In this document: one piece after another, positions 1 to 5,265 of the stretch
How the letters are laid out: the number at the start of each line of letters is the position of its first letter
Position numbering within the stretch: the stretch's first letter is position 1
NCBI GenBank assembly: GCA_027038775.1
Contig: JALWGP010000064.1
Span: forward strand, 1-5,265
Reading direction: 5' to 3'
Origin: Sedimenticola sp.
Lineage (GTDB): Bacteria; Pseudomonadota; Gammaproteobacteria; Chromatiales; Chromatiaceae
DNA: 5,265 nucleotides
Notes under the pieces: model-generated
The model's input: only the letters and a program-made list of their open reading frames with translations
Database searches by the model: none
What the model was told of the DNA's origin: nothing
Made by a program: the position numbers and the translations under genes

Positions 1-369
1 GCCGGCACGCCGGTGGTCTGCGACCGCTTCACCGACGCCACCTACGCCTATCAGGGCGGCGGCCGGGGGCTGCCCGCCGGGCGCATCCGGGTGCTCGAAG
101 ATTGGGTGCAACAGGGCCTGCGCCCCTATCTCACCCTGCTGCTCGACCTGCCCCCCGAGGTCGGCCTGGCCCGCGCCCGGCGGCGCTCCCAGCCCGACCG
201 CTTCGAGCGCGAAAAACTCGAGTTCCACCGGCGCGTGCGCCAGGCCTATCTCACCCTGGCCCGCGCCGAGCCGCAGCGCATCCAGGTGGTGGACGCCGCC
301 CGCCCCCTGGAAGAGGTGGAGGCCCGGGTCACCGCCATCGTGGAGAGCTTTTTGGAAGAATGGCGATGA
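1..369 (+). CDS. tmk: Thymidylate kinase (dTMP kinase), 3' part only
   Basis: The enzyme phosphorylates dTMP to dTDP with ATP in the cytoplasm, a committed step to dTTP. Only the last 122 codons are present. The reading frame is open from base 1, and roughly the first 90 residues, including the N-terminal P-loop, lie upstream of the window (the E. coli protein is about 213 residues). Visible family marks are the DRF motif (bases 22-30), the substrate-site segment AYQGGGRGLP, the strand LLLDLPPEVGLARAR and an arginine-rich LID segment ending in PDRFE. The stop TGA (367-369) overlaps the start of holB in an ATGA arrangement, so the two genes are probably co-transcribed and translationally coupled. 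Apart from the missing start, which is only a window-edge effect, nothing looks damaged. Identity is very secure from these motifs and from the holB neighbour. Confidence 0.96.
   Translation, partial: AGTPVVCDRFTDATYAYQGGGRGLPAGRIRVLEDWVQQGLRPYLTLLLDLPPEVGLARARRRSQPDRFEREKLEFHRRVRQAYLTLARAEPQRIQVVDAARPLEEVEARVTAIVESFLEEWR
354..358 (+). promoter_or_regulatory. Shine-Dalgarno site of holB
   Basis: GGAAG lies inside the last codons of tmk. It is 7 bases from the ATG at 366 but only 1 base from the ATG at 360, so it decides in favour of the downstream start. That start also makes the ATGA overlap with the tmk stop. Confidence 0.6.
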
Positions 370-1343
370 AGGCACCCATGCCCTGGCAGACCGAGGCTTG
401 GCAGCGCCTTCAGGCCCAGCGGCGCGCCGACCGCCTGTCCCATGCCCTGTTGATCCACGGGCCGGCCGGGACCGGCAAGGGGCTTCTGGCCCGCGCCCTG
501 GCCCACAGCCTGCTTTGCCGGGAGCCTTCTCCCCAGGGCGAGCCCTGCGGCCGGTGCCGCGACTGCACCCTGATCGCCGCCGGCAACCATCCCGATCTGA
601 TGGAGGTGATGCCCGAGGAGGGCAGCCGCCAGATCCGCATCGACGCCATCCGCGCCCTGGTGGAGGCCGACACCCTGGCGGTGGAGCCGGGGCGGGCGCG
701 GATCTTCATCGTCGAGCCGGCCGAACGCATGGGCACCGCCGCCGCCAACGCCCTGCTCAAGACCCTCGAAGAGCCGGTACCGGGCACCCACATGCTGCTG
801 GTGAGCCACAATCCCGACCGGCTGCCGATCACCATCCGCAGCCGCTGCCGGCCGCTGAATTTCCGTGTGCCGCCCGCCGGGGAGGCTGCGGCCTGGCTCC
901 GGCAGGCGGTGGGCCTGGACGACGAACGCGCCCGGCTGCTGCTGGAGCTGGCCGGAGGGGGACCGGTGAAGGTGCTCGAGTGGCTCGACTCGGGGACCGA
1001 CGCCCTCCACGACCGGTGCCTGGAAGGCTTCCTCGACGTGGCGCGGGGAGGGGCCGAACCCTCCGCGGTGGCCGAAGCCTGGCTGAAGGAGGCGGACCTG
1101 GCCTTCCTGCTGGGCCTGCTGGGCACCTGGCTCACGGCGCTGGTCCGCGCGGCCGCGGCGGCGGAGCGGGCAGGGCCCCTCGGCGTCCGGCTGGCCGGGG
1201 CCGTTTCGGTACCGGATCCCGGAAACCTCTACCGGTTGCTTGACAAACTGTTTGAAAGTCAAAGAAGATTGAGCCACAACCCGAACCCGCAGCTGGTTCT
1301 GGAGGCGCTGCTCGTCGAGTGGCGTCGGATCACGGGGAGATGA
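366..1343 (+). CDS. holB: DNA polymerase III delta' subunit (clamp loader)
   Basis: Delta' is the stator subunit of the clamp-loader complex that loads the beta sliding clamp onto primed DNA. The 325-residue protein is of normal length. Visible parts, counting from the ATG at 366, are a P-loop GPAGTGKG (32-39), a four-cysteine zinc module (C51, C61, C64, C67), the conserved NALLKTLEEP segment (128-137), the SRC motif (159-161) whose arginine acts in trans on a neighbouring ATP site, and a typical C-terminal helical collar ending near NPQLVLEALL. The position expected for Walker B reads IVEPAERM rather than a DExx box, so ATP hydrolysis by this subunit is unlikely. ATG 366 is preferred because GGAAG (354-358) lies 7 bases upstream and the start overlaps the tmk stop as ATGA. 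An ATG at 360 would sit one base from that site. The gene overlaps pilZ at its other end in the same way. Confidence 0.96.
   Translation: MKAPMPWQTEAWQRLQAQRRADRLSHALLIHGPAGTGKGLLARALAHSLLCREPSPQGEPCGRCRDCTLIAAGNHPDLMEVMPEEGSRQIRIDAIRALVEADTLAVEPGRARIFIVEPAERMGTAAANALLKTLEEPVPGTHMLLVSHNPDRLPITIRSRCRPLNFRVPPAGEAAAWLRQAVGLDDERARLLLELAGGGPVKVLEWLDSGTDALHDRCLEGFLDVARGGAEPSAVAEAWLKEADLAFLLGLLGTWLTALVRAAAAAERAGPLGVRLAGAVSVPDPGNLYRLLDKLFESQRRLSHNPNPQLVLEALLVEWRRITGR
1334..1339 (+). promoter_or_regulatory. Shine-Dalgarno-like GGGGAG at pilZ
   Basis: GGGGAG ends directly at ATG 1340 and is 9 bases from ATG 1349. By spacing alone it favours 1349, while the ATGA overlap with holB and homolog length favour 1340. 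Translational coupling from holB would make the exact spacing less important. Confidence 0.4.
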
Positions 1344-1699
1344 ATCGGATGGCCATGGCCGGTTTCCAGCAAGGCATCATGAACCTGGCGATCAGGGACA
1401 AGAAGACCCTGTATCGCGCCTACATGCCCTTCGTCGAGAACGGCGGGCTCTTCATTCCCACCATCAAGAAGTACGAGCTGGGCGACGACGTCTTCATCCT
1501 GCTCAGCCTGCTGGACGAGACCGAGAAGATTCCCTTTGCCGGCAAGGTGATCTGGATCACCCCCGTGGGCGCCATGGGCAACCGCACCGCCGGCGTGGGC
1601 GTCCAGTTCGATCCCCAGGACGAGGGGGCCACGCGCAAGAAGATCGAACTGCACCTGGCCGGCATGCTCGAGCTGGACGACCCCACCGACACCATGTAG
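1340..1699 (+). CDS. pilZ: Type IV pilus assembly protein PilZ
   Basis: This is a small PilZ-domain protein needed for type IV pilus biogenesis. In Pseudomonas and Xanthomonas relatives it acts through the PilB assembly ATPase and FimX. From ATG 1340 it has 119 residues, against 118 in P. aeruginosa PilZ, and aligns closely along its length: AYMPFVENGGLFIP, a stretch beginning EKIPFAGKVIWITP, GNRTAGVGVQF and the ending PTDTM. The canonical c-di-GMP motifs (RxxxR and D/NxSxxG) are absent. The second is replaced by ENGGLF, as in the PilZ type that does not bind the nucleotide itself. The start is uncertain. ATG 1340 overlaps the holB stop as ATGA and gives the family's N-terminal length. The purine-rich GGGGAG touches it, however, and is better spaced for ATG 1349. 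GTG 1319 is less likely. Position after tmk-holB matches Pseudomonas. Confidence 0.95.
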   Translation: MNRMAMAGFQQGIMNLAIRDKKTLYRAYMPFVENGGLFIPTIKKYELGDDVFILLSLLDETEKIPFAGKVIWITPVGAMGNRTAGVGVQFDPQDEGATRKKIELHLAGMLELDDPTDTM

Positions 1700-1738
1700 G
1701 CCCCGCCGGGCCCGTTCCCATCCCTTTTCTTCTCTTCC

Positions 1739-1743
1739 GGAGG
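1739..1743 (+). promoter_or_regulatory. Strong Shine-Dalgarno site of tatD
   Basis: GGAGG sits 7 bases upstream of the GTG at 1751 and fixes that non-ATG start. The encoded N-terminus [10 protein letters not shown] begins just as TatD-family proteins do, which confirms the choice. Confidence 0.8.
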
Positions 1744-1750
1744 CAGATTC

Positions 1751-2539
1751 GTGCTCGTGGATTCCCATTGCCATCTCGATCGCGTGGACCTCGCGCCCTA
1801 CGAGGGCAGTTTCGCCCGTTTCATGGAGAGCACATTGGCCTCCGGCGTCGGGCACATGCTCTGCGTGGCCATCGACCTGGAGAGCCATCCCGCCATGGTG
1901 GAGCTGGTGGCGCCCTGGGAGGCGGTCTCCGTCTCGGTGGGCGTCCATCCCAACGACCGCGACCGGGAAGAACCCGACGTGGAGCGGTTGGTGGCGCTGG
2001 CGCGGCATCCCCGCAACGTGGCCATCGGCGAGACGGGGCTCGACTACTTCCGCAGCGAGGGGGACCTGGGCTGGCAGCAGGAGCGCTTCCGCACCCACAT
2101 CCGCGCCGCCATCGCCGCCGGCAAGCCCCTGGTCATCCACACCCGCGAGGCGCGCGAGGATACCCTGCGCATCATGGAGGAGGAGAAGGCCCGCGACGCC
2201 GGCGGCGTCATGCACTGCTTCACCGAGAACTGGGAGATGGCCCGGCGCGCCCTGGACATGGGCTTCTACGTCTCCTTCTCGGGCATCGTCACCTTCCGCA
2301 ATGCCGACGAGCTGCGCGAGGTGGTGAAGAGGATGCCGATGGACCGCCTGCTCATCGAGACCGATGCCCCCTACCTGGCGCCGGTGCCCCACCGTGGCAA
2401 GCCCAACGAGCCGCGCCACGTGCGCCTGGTGGCGGAGAAGGTGGCCGAAGTGCGGGGCATGGACCCGGAGGAGGTGATCGGGCGCACCGGCGAGAACTTC
2501 TTCAGCCTGTTTGCTTCGGCACGTAGGCCTCGGGAATGA
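1751..2539 (+). CDS. TatD-family metal-dependent hydrolase (YcfH type)
   Basis: This is a cytoplasmic TIM-barrel metallohydrolase of the TatD family. Members have been described as DNases, and D-aminoacyl-tRNA deacylase activity has also been reported; the physiological substrate of the YcfH branch is not firmly settled. The 262 residues are full length. Metal-site residues are visible in order: H6 and H8 (HCHLD), E94 in GETGLDYF, H130 in PLVIHTRE, H155 in GVMHCFT and D205 in IETDAPYL, followed by the family signature PHRGKPNEP. The start is GTG 1751, supported by GGAGG 7 bases upstream. The gene follows pilZ by 51 bases in the same order as in Pseudomonas, so it is probably the last gene of the tmk operon. 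Its last 12 codons and stop lie over the 3' end of the convergent nadB gene. The symbol is left blank because tatD and ycfH paralogs cannot be separated safely here. Confidence 0.95.
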   Translation: MLVDSHCHLDRVDLAPYEGSFARFMESTLASGVGHMLCVAIDLESHPAMVELVAPWEAVSVSVGVHPNDRDREEPDVERLVALARHPRNVAIGETGLDYFRSEGDLGWQQERFRTHIRAAIAAGKPLVIHTREAREDTLRIMEEEKARDAGGVMHCFTENWEMARRALDMGFYVSFSGIVTFRNADELREVVKRMPMDRLLIETDAPYLAPVPHRGKPNEPRHVRLVAEKVAEVRGMDPEEVIGRTGENFFSLFASARRPRE

Positions 2540-4127
2540 GGATGGTGGGCCGGCGCTGGCTTTCGTCCCGCCAGGGAAAGTCCTTGTTGTAGTGCAGCCC
2601 GCGGCTCTCGCGCCGGCGGATGGCCGACTGGATGATGAGTTCGGCCACGTCGGCCAGGTTGCGCAGTTCCAGCAGGTCGTTGCTCACCCGGAAGTTGCTG
2701 TAGTACTCGCGGATCTCGTGCTGCAGCAGGTTGATGCGCCGCTGGGCCCGGGCCAGCCGCTTGTTGCTGCGCACGATGCCCATGTAGTCCCACATGAAGC
2801 GGCGCAGCTCGTCCCAGTTGTGGGAGACCACCACCTCCTCGTCCGAGTCGGTGACACGGCTCTCGTCCCAGGCGGGCAGGGCAGGGGGCTCGGCGGCCGT
2901 CTCCTCCAGCTGGCGCGCCATGTCCTCGGCAGCCAGTTCCCCGAACACCAGGCACTCCAGCAGCGAGTTGCTGGCCATGCGGTTGGCGCCATGGAGACCG
3001 GTGTAGGCGGCCTCGCCCACGGCGTAGAGCCCCTCCACGTCGGTACGGGCATGGCGGTCGGTGAGGATGCCGCCGCAGGTGTAGTGGGCGGCGGGCACCA
3101 CGGGGATGGGCTCCTTCGTGATGTCGATGCCCAGCTCCAGGCAACGCTGGTAGATGGTGGGGAAGTGGGACTGGATGAACTCCGGTTCCCGGTGGCTGAT
3201 GTCGAGGTAGACGCAGTCCAGCCCCAGGCGCTTCATCTCGGCGTCGATGGCGCGCGCCACGATGTCCCTGGGCGCAAGCTCGGCGCGCTCGTCGTAGCGG
3301 GGCATGAAACGGGTACCGTCGGGCAGCAGCAGCCTGCCTCCTTCTCCCCGCACCGCCTCGGAGATCAGGAAGGACTTGGCATTGGGGTGATAGAGGCAGG
3401 TGGGGTGAAACTGGATGAACTCCATGTTGGCCACCCGGCAACCGGCGCGCCAGCCCATGGCGATGCCGTCGCCCGTGGCCACGTCGGGATTGCTGGTGTA
3501 GAGGTAGGCCTTGTTGGCACCGCCGGTGGCCAGCACCACAAAGCGGGCGCCGATGGTGTGCACCCGGTTCTCCTCCAGGTCCAGCAGGTAGGCGCCCAGG
3601 CAACGGCGGGGGCGGTTGCCGTCGCCGCGGGGTGTGCAGATGAGATCCACCGCGATGTGGTACTCGAAGAGGTCGATGTCGGGGTTGTTGCGCGCCTGGT
3701 TCTCCAGGCTCAGCTCCACCACCTTGCCGGTGGCGTCGGCGGCGTGCACCACGCGCCGGTGACTGTGCCCCCCTTCGCGGGTGAGATGGTAGCCCGAGGA
3801 ACCGGTGGGCGGCGTGGCGGTGAATTCCACCCCCTGGGAGAGCAGCCAGCGGATGTTCTCGGGCCCGCGCTCCACCACCAGCTTGACCACCTCCTCGTCG
3901 CACAGGCCGGCGCCGGCCCGCAGGGTGTCCTGGATGTGGGACTCGAGGGAATCGGCCTCGTCGAGCACCGCCGAGATGCCGCCCTGGGCGTAGTAGGTGC
4001 TGCCTTCCTTCAGTTCACGCTTGGAGACGACGGCGATGCGGATGCCGCGCGGCAACCGCAGGGCCAGGCTGAGCCCGGCTGCACCGCTGCCGATGATGAG
4101 CACGTCGTAGTGTTCTTTTTTTGACAT
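2502..4127 (-). CDS. nadB: L-aspartate oxidase (quinolinate synthase B)
   Basis: NadB is a cytoplasmic FAD enzyme that oxidises L-aspartate to iminoaspartate, which NadA condenses with dihydroxyacetone phosphate to quinolinate for NAD. The 541 residues match the family (540 in E. coli). Visible parts are the N-terminal dinucleotide fold ([11 protein letters not shown], near residue 15), the segment [25 protein letters not shown] with the active-site glutamate, [12 protein letters not shown] with the substrate histidine, [13 protein letters not shown] with the catalytic arginine, [26 protein letters not shown], and a C-terminal helical domain containing [12 protein letters not shown]. All expected catalytic residues are present. 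The chosen start (MSKKEHYD) resembles the Pseudomonas N-terminus and has a weak GGCGG 5 bases upstream. An in-frame ATG at 4139 would add four residues but has no ribosome site. It diverges from rpoE and converges on, and overlaps, tatD. Confidence 0.97.
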   Translation of the reverse strand: MSKKEHYDVLIIGSGAAGLSLALRLPRGIRIAVVSKRELKEGSTYYAQGGISAVLDEADSLESHIQDTLRAGAGLCDEEVVKLVVERGPENIRWLLSQGVEFTATPPTGSSGYHLTREGGHSHRRVVHAADATGKVVELSLENQARNNPDIDLFEYHIAVDLICTPRGDGNRPRRCLGAYLLDLEENRVHTIGARFVVLATGGANKAYLYTSNPDVATGDGIAMGWRAGCRVANMEFIQFHPTCLYHPNAKSFLISEAVRGEGGRLLLPDGTRFMPRYDERAELAPRDIVARAIDAEMKRLGLDCVYLDISHREPEFIQSHFPTIYQRCLELGIDITKEPIPVVPAAHYTCGGILTDRHARTDVEGLYAVGEAAYTGLHGANRMASNSLLECLVFGELAAEDMARQLEETAAEPPALPAWDESRVTDSDEEVVVSHNWDELRRFMWDYMGIVRSNKRLARAQRRINLLQHEIREYYSNFRVSNDLLELRNLADVAELIIQSAIRRRESRGLHYNKDFPWRDESQRRPTILIPEAYVPKQTG

Positions 4128-4148
4128 AATAGCCGCCATGTATCGAAG

Positions 4149-4171
4149 CCGGCAGGCGCATATCCGGCAGG
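4149..4171. repeat. 8-base direct repeat in the nadB-rpoE gap
   Basis: CCGGCAGG occurs at 4149-4156 and again at 4164-4171, a 15-base period. Both copies lie between the predicted sigma-E promoter and the nadB start, so they would be in the nadB leader if the proposed nadB promoter is right. It could be a binding site for a regulator or chance in GC-rich DNA. No known operator is recognised. Confidence 0.4.
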
Positions 4172-4195
4172 TCAGCGCAAAGTATTCATGAAACA

Positions 4196-4222
4196 GAACT
4201 TTATAACAATAACAATGTCACA
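4196..4222 (+). promoter_or_regulatory. Predicted sigma-E (RpoE/AlgU) promoter of rpoE
   Basis: GAACTT (4196-4201) is separated by 16 bases from TCACA (4218-4222). The sigma-E consensus is GAACTT, 16-17 bases, then TC with a purine-rich tail (TCTGA or TCAAA in E. coli), so the -35 is perfect and the -10 keeps its TC. The start of transcription would be near 4228, giving a leader of about 43 bases before rpoE. Autoregulation of this kind is known for E. coli rpoE and Pseudomonas algU. The site is in the AT-rich centre of the nadB-rpoE gap. The promoter is inferred from sequence only. Confidence 0.75.
4200..4208 (-). promoter_or_regulatory. Possible extended -10 promoter for nadB
   Basis: Read on the minus strand the bases are TGTTATAAA: a TG dinucleotide, one base, then TATAAA (5 of 6 to the sigma-70 -10). 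No good -35 is present at 16-18 bases, so it would have to work as an extended -10. It would start transcription near 4193, about 65 bases before the chosen nadB start. The -10 shares bases 4200 and 4201 with the sigma-E -35 of the opposite strand. Confidence 0.35.
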
Positions 4223-4261
4223 CAGGCATGGAGCAGGCGTGCCGGTGCCCGCTGGCCGTGG

Positions 4262-4268
4262 GGAGAGG
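4262..4268 (+). promoter_or_regulatory. Shine-Dalgarno site of rpoE
   Basis: GGAGAGG lies just upstream of the ATG at 4271, with its GGAG core 5 bases away. It supports this start, and the encoded N-terminus then has the length seen in AlgU/RpoE proteins. Confidence 0.65.
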
Positions 4269-4270
4269 CC

Positions 4271-4849
4271 ATGAGCAACGACGCCCAGGCCGATCTGGAG
4301 CTGGTCGAACGGGTCAAGCGGGGCGACAAGAAGGCTTTCGACCTGCTGGTGCTCAAGTACCAGCAGAAGGTGGCGAACCTCGTCTCGAGGTACATCAAGG
4401 ACAGCAGCGAAGTCTTCGATGTGACCCAGGAAGCCTTCATCAAGGCTTACCGTGCATTGCCCAAGTTCCGCGGTGACAGCGCCTTCTACACCTGGCTCTA
4501 CCGCATCGCCATCAACACGGCCAAGAACCACCTGGCGGCCAAGGGGCGCAGGCCCCCGTCGGACGACGTGGAGGCGATGACCGCGGAACAGATGGATGCC
4601 GGTGGCCGGCTGCGGGATGCGGACACGCCGGAACGGATGCTGCTCAAGGACGAGATCGCCCGCACCATCCGCGAGGCGGTAGAGGAGCTTCCCGAGGATC
4701 TGCGCACGGCCATTACCCTGCGCGAGCTCGAGGGCATGAGTTATGATGAGATCGCCCAGGCCATGGAGTGTCCCATCGGCACGGTGCGCTCGAGAATATT
4801 CAGGGCCCGCGAGGCCATCGACAAGAAACTGAAACCCTTGCTGGAATGA
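4271..4849 (+). CDS. rpoE: Extracytoplasmic-stress sigma factor sigma-E (RpoE/AlgU)
   Basis: This is an ECF sigma factor that directs RNA polymerase to envelope-stress genes and, in AlgU-type organisms, to exopolysaccharide genes. The 192 residues match E. coli RpoE (191) and P. aeruginosa AlgU (193). Region 2 covers roughly residues 20-92, with RGDKKAFDLLVLKYQ, DVTQEAFIKAYRAL and FRGDSAFYTWLYRIAINTAK. A variable linker of acidic character spans about 97-120. Region 4 follows (about 130-188), with LPEDLRTAITLRELEG and the DNA-binding helix-turn-helix ending GTVRSRIFRAREAI. These blocks are nearly identical to AlgU. Its promoter matches the sigma-E consensus, so it probably activates its own transcription. 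The anti-sigma gene rseA follows after 13 bases, which fits stoichiometric control by sequestration. nadB lies divergently upstream, as in E. coli and Pseudomonas. The gene could equally be named algU. Confidence 0.97.
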   Translation: MSNDAQADLELVERVKRGDKKAFDLLVLKYQQKVANLVSRYIKDSSEVFDVTQEAFIKAYRALPKFRGDSAFYTWLYRIAINTAKNHLAAKGRRPPSDDVEAMTAEQMDAGGRLRDADTPERMLLKDEIARTIREAVEELPEDLRTAITLRELEGMSYDEIAQAMECPIGTVRSRIFRAREAIDKKLKPLLE

Positions 4850-4862
4850 CGGGGCGCCGATC

Positions 4863-5265
4863 ATGAAAAAAGAGGAACTGGACGAGCTTTCCGCCGTCAT
4901 CGACAACGAGGCGGGTTACCAGGTGATGGTGCAGGTCAGCCGACGCATCAGCCAGGATGAACAGTTGCGAAAGACCCTGGTCCGTTACCAGATGATTGGC
5001 GACTGCCTCCGTGGTGAAGAGATCGATCCACGTTCCGCCGACCTGGTGATGGCCGTGAGCAGGCGGCTCGAACAGGAGCCCACGGTGCTCGCTCCAGCGA
5101 CGACTTCCCGCAGGAGTCGTTGGCTGCAGCCCGTTGCAGGGGCCGCCATCGCCGCATCCGTGGCGGCCGCGGGCGTGATGCTGGGGCCGCGTTTCATCAA
5201 CCCCCAGGGTGGAGCCGGGGAGGACCGCAACGAGTTCAGGGTGGTTGCCCAACCCACCCCCACGG
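4863..5265 (+). CDS. rseA: Anti-sigma-E factor RseA/MucA, 5' part
   Basis: RseA is an inner-membrane protein whose cytoplasmic N-terminus holds sigma-E inactive until stress-triggered proteolysis releases it. The frame is open from ATG 4863 to the window end (134 codons, no stop), so the periplasmic domain is incomplete. Visible parts are the anti-sigma domain at residues 1-75, opening MKKEELDELSAVIDNE and containing LRKTLVRYQMIGDCLRGE, as in the RseA/MucA N-terminal family. A basic patch (SRRSRW, 82-87) then precedes an alanine-rich membrane segment at about 89-108, consistent with an N-in, C-out topology. The periplasmic start follows. The gene lies 13 bases after rpoE with only a weak GGGG ribosome site (4851-4854), so it is probably co-transcribed and partly coupled. 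It could equally be called mucA. The DegS/RseP cleavage region cannot be judged in full. Confidence 0.92.
   Translation, partial: MKKEELDELSAVIDNEAGYQVMVQVSRRISQDEQLRKTLVRYQMIGDCLRGEEIDPRSADLVMAVSRRLEQEPTVLAPATTSRRSRWLQPVAGAAIAASVAAAGVMLGPRFINPQGGAGEDRNEFRVVAQPTPT

Noticed and set aside
102..365. Upstream extension of the holB frame into tmk
   Set aside because: The extension is R/P/G-rich shadow sequence of tmk. Homology and the ribosome site place the start at 366.
1699..1712. Hairpin GGCCC-CGCC-GGGCC after pilZ as an intrinsic terminator
   Set aside because: The stem is only 5 base pairs and the nearest T tract is over ten bases away and interrupted by C, so it does not meet the usual form of an intrinsic terminator.
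1259..2419. Minus-strand open frame of 386 codons opposite pilZ and tatD
   Set aside because: It spans two well-supported plus-strand genes and shows no recognisable domain or ribosome site.
2371..3903. Minus-strand open frame of 510 codons in another frame of nadB
   Set aside because: The translation is dominated by R, G, P, A and H, typical of an off-frame shadow. The true frame has all NadB motifs.
2511..4124. Plus-strand open frame of 537 codons covering almost all of nadB
   Set aside because: It is antisense to a fully recognisable nadB, has a low-complexity V/G/A/H-rich translation with no family resemblance, and is expected from codon bias in GC-rich DNA.
4228..4476. Possible leader peptide overlapping rpoE, by analogy with the rseD leader reported in E. 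coli
   Set aside because: Its ATG falls at the predicted transcription start, so no ribosome site would be transcribed. It ends about 200 bases inside rpoE, and its R/G/P/Q-rich product looks like a shifted frame of rpoE.
1..5265. A novel defence, mobile or otherwise undescribed system
   Set aside because: Every substantial stretch is accounted for by well-known core genes. There are no transposase, integrase, phage, toxin-antitoxin or CRISPR-like signals, and no gap exceeds 143 bases.

Overview
The window is ordinary chromosomal core sequence from a high-GC gammaproteobacterium. The nearest familiar relatives of these proteins are those of Pseudomonas and the purple sulfur/Ectothiorhodospira-like lineages. 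The evidence is a PilZ of the short Pseudomonas type-IV-pilus kind, an AlgU/RpoE-type sigma factor followed by a MucA/RseA-type anti-sigma factor, and the gene order tmk-holB-pilZ-tatD, which is also found in Pseudomonas. The genus cannot be fixed from the sequence alone.

Left block, + strand, 1-2539: the 3' part of tmk (thymidylate kinase), holB (DNA polymerase III delta' subunit), pilZ (type IV pilus biogenesis factor) and tatD (TatD-family metal-dependent hydrolase). tmk/holB and holB/pilZ each overlap by the four bases ATGA, so the first three genes look translationally coupled. tatD follows after a 51-base gap with its own strong Shine-Dalgarno site and a GTG start. The block combines dTTP synthesis, clamp loading, pilus assembly and a nuclease/hydrolase, and is probably a single operon.

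Middle, - strand, 2502-4127: nadB (L-aspartate oxidase, first step of de novo NAD synthesis). It converges on tatD and the two coding regions overlap tail to tail by 38 bases.

Right block, + strand, 4271-5265: rpoE/algU (envelope-stress sigma factor) and the 5' part of rseA/mucA (its membrane-anchored anti-sigma factor), which runs off the window end. nadB and rpoE are divergent, as in E. coli and Pseudomonas. The 143-base gap between them is AT-rich at its centre. It carries a good match to a sigma-E promoter facing rpoE, which implies autoregulation, and a possible extended -10 for nadB on the opposite strand that overlaps the sigma-E -35.

I found no mobile element, CRISPR array, RNA gene or unrecognised gene system. 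The points worth a second look are the junction of two clusters that are unlinked in E. coli and P. aeruginosa, the tatD/nadB coding overlap, and the overlapping divergent promoters.
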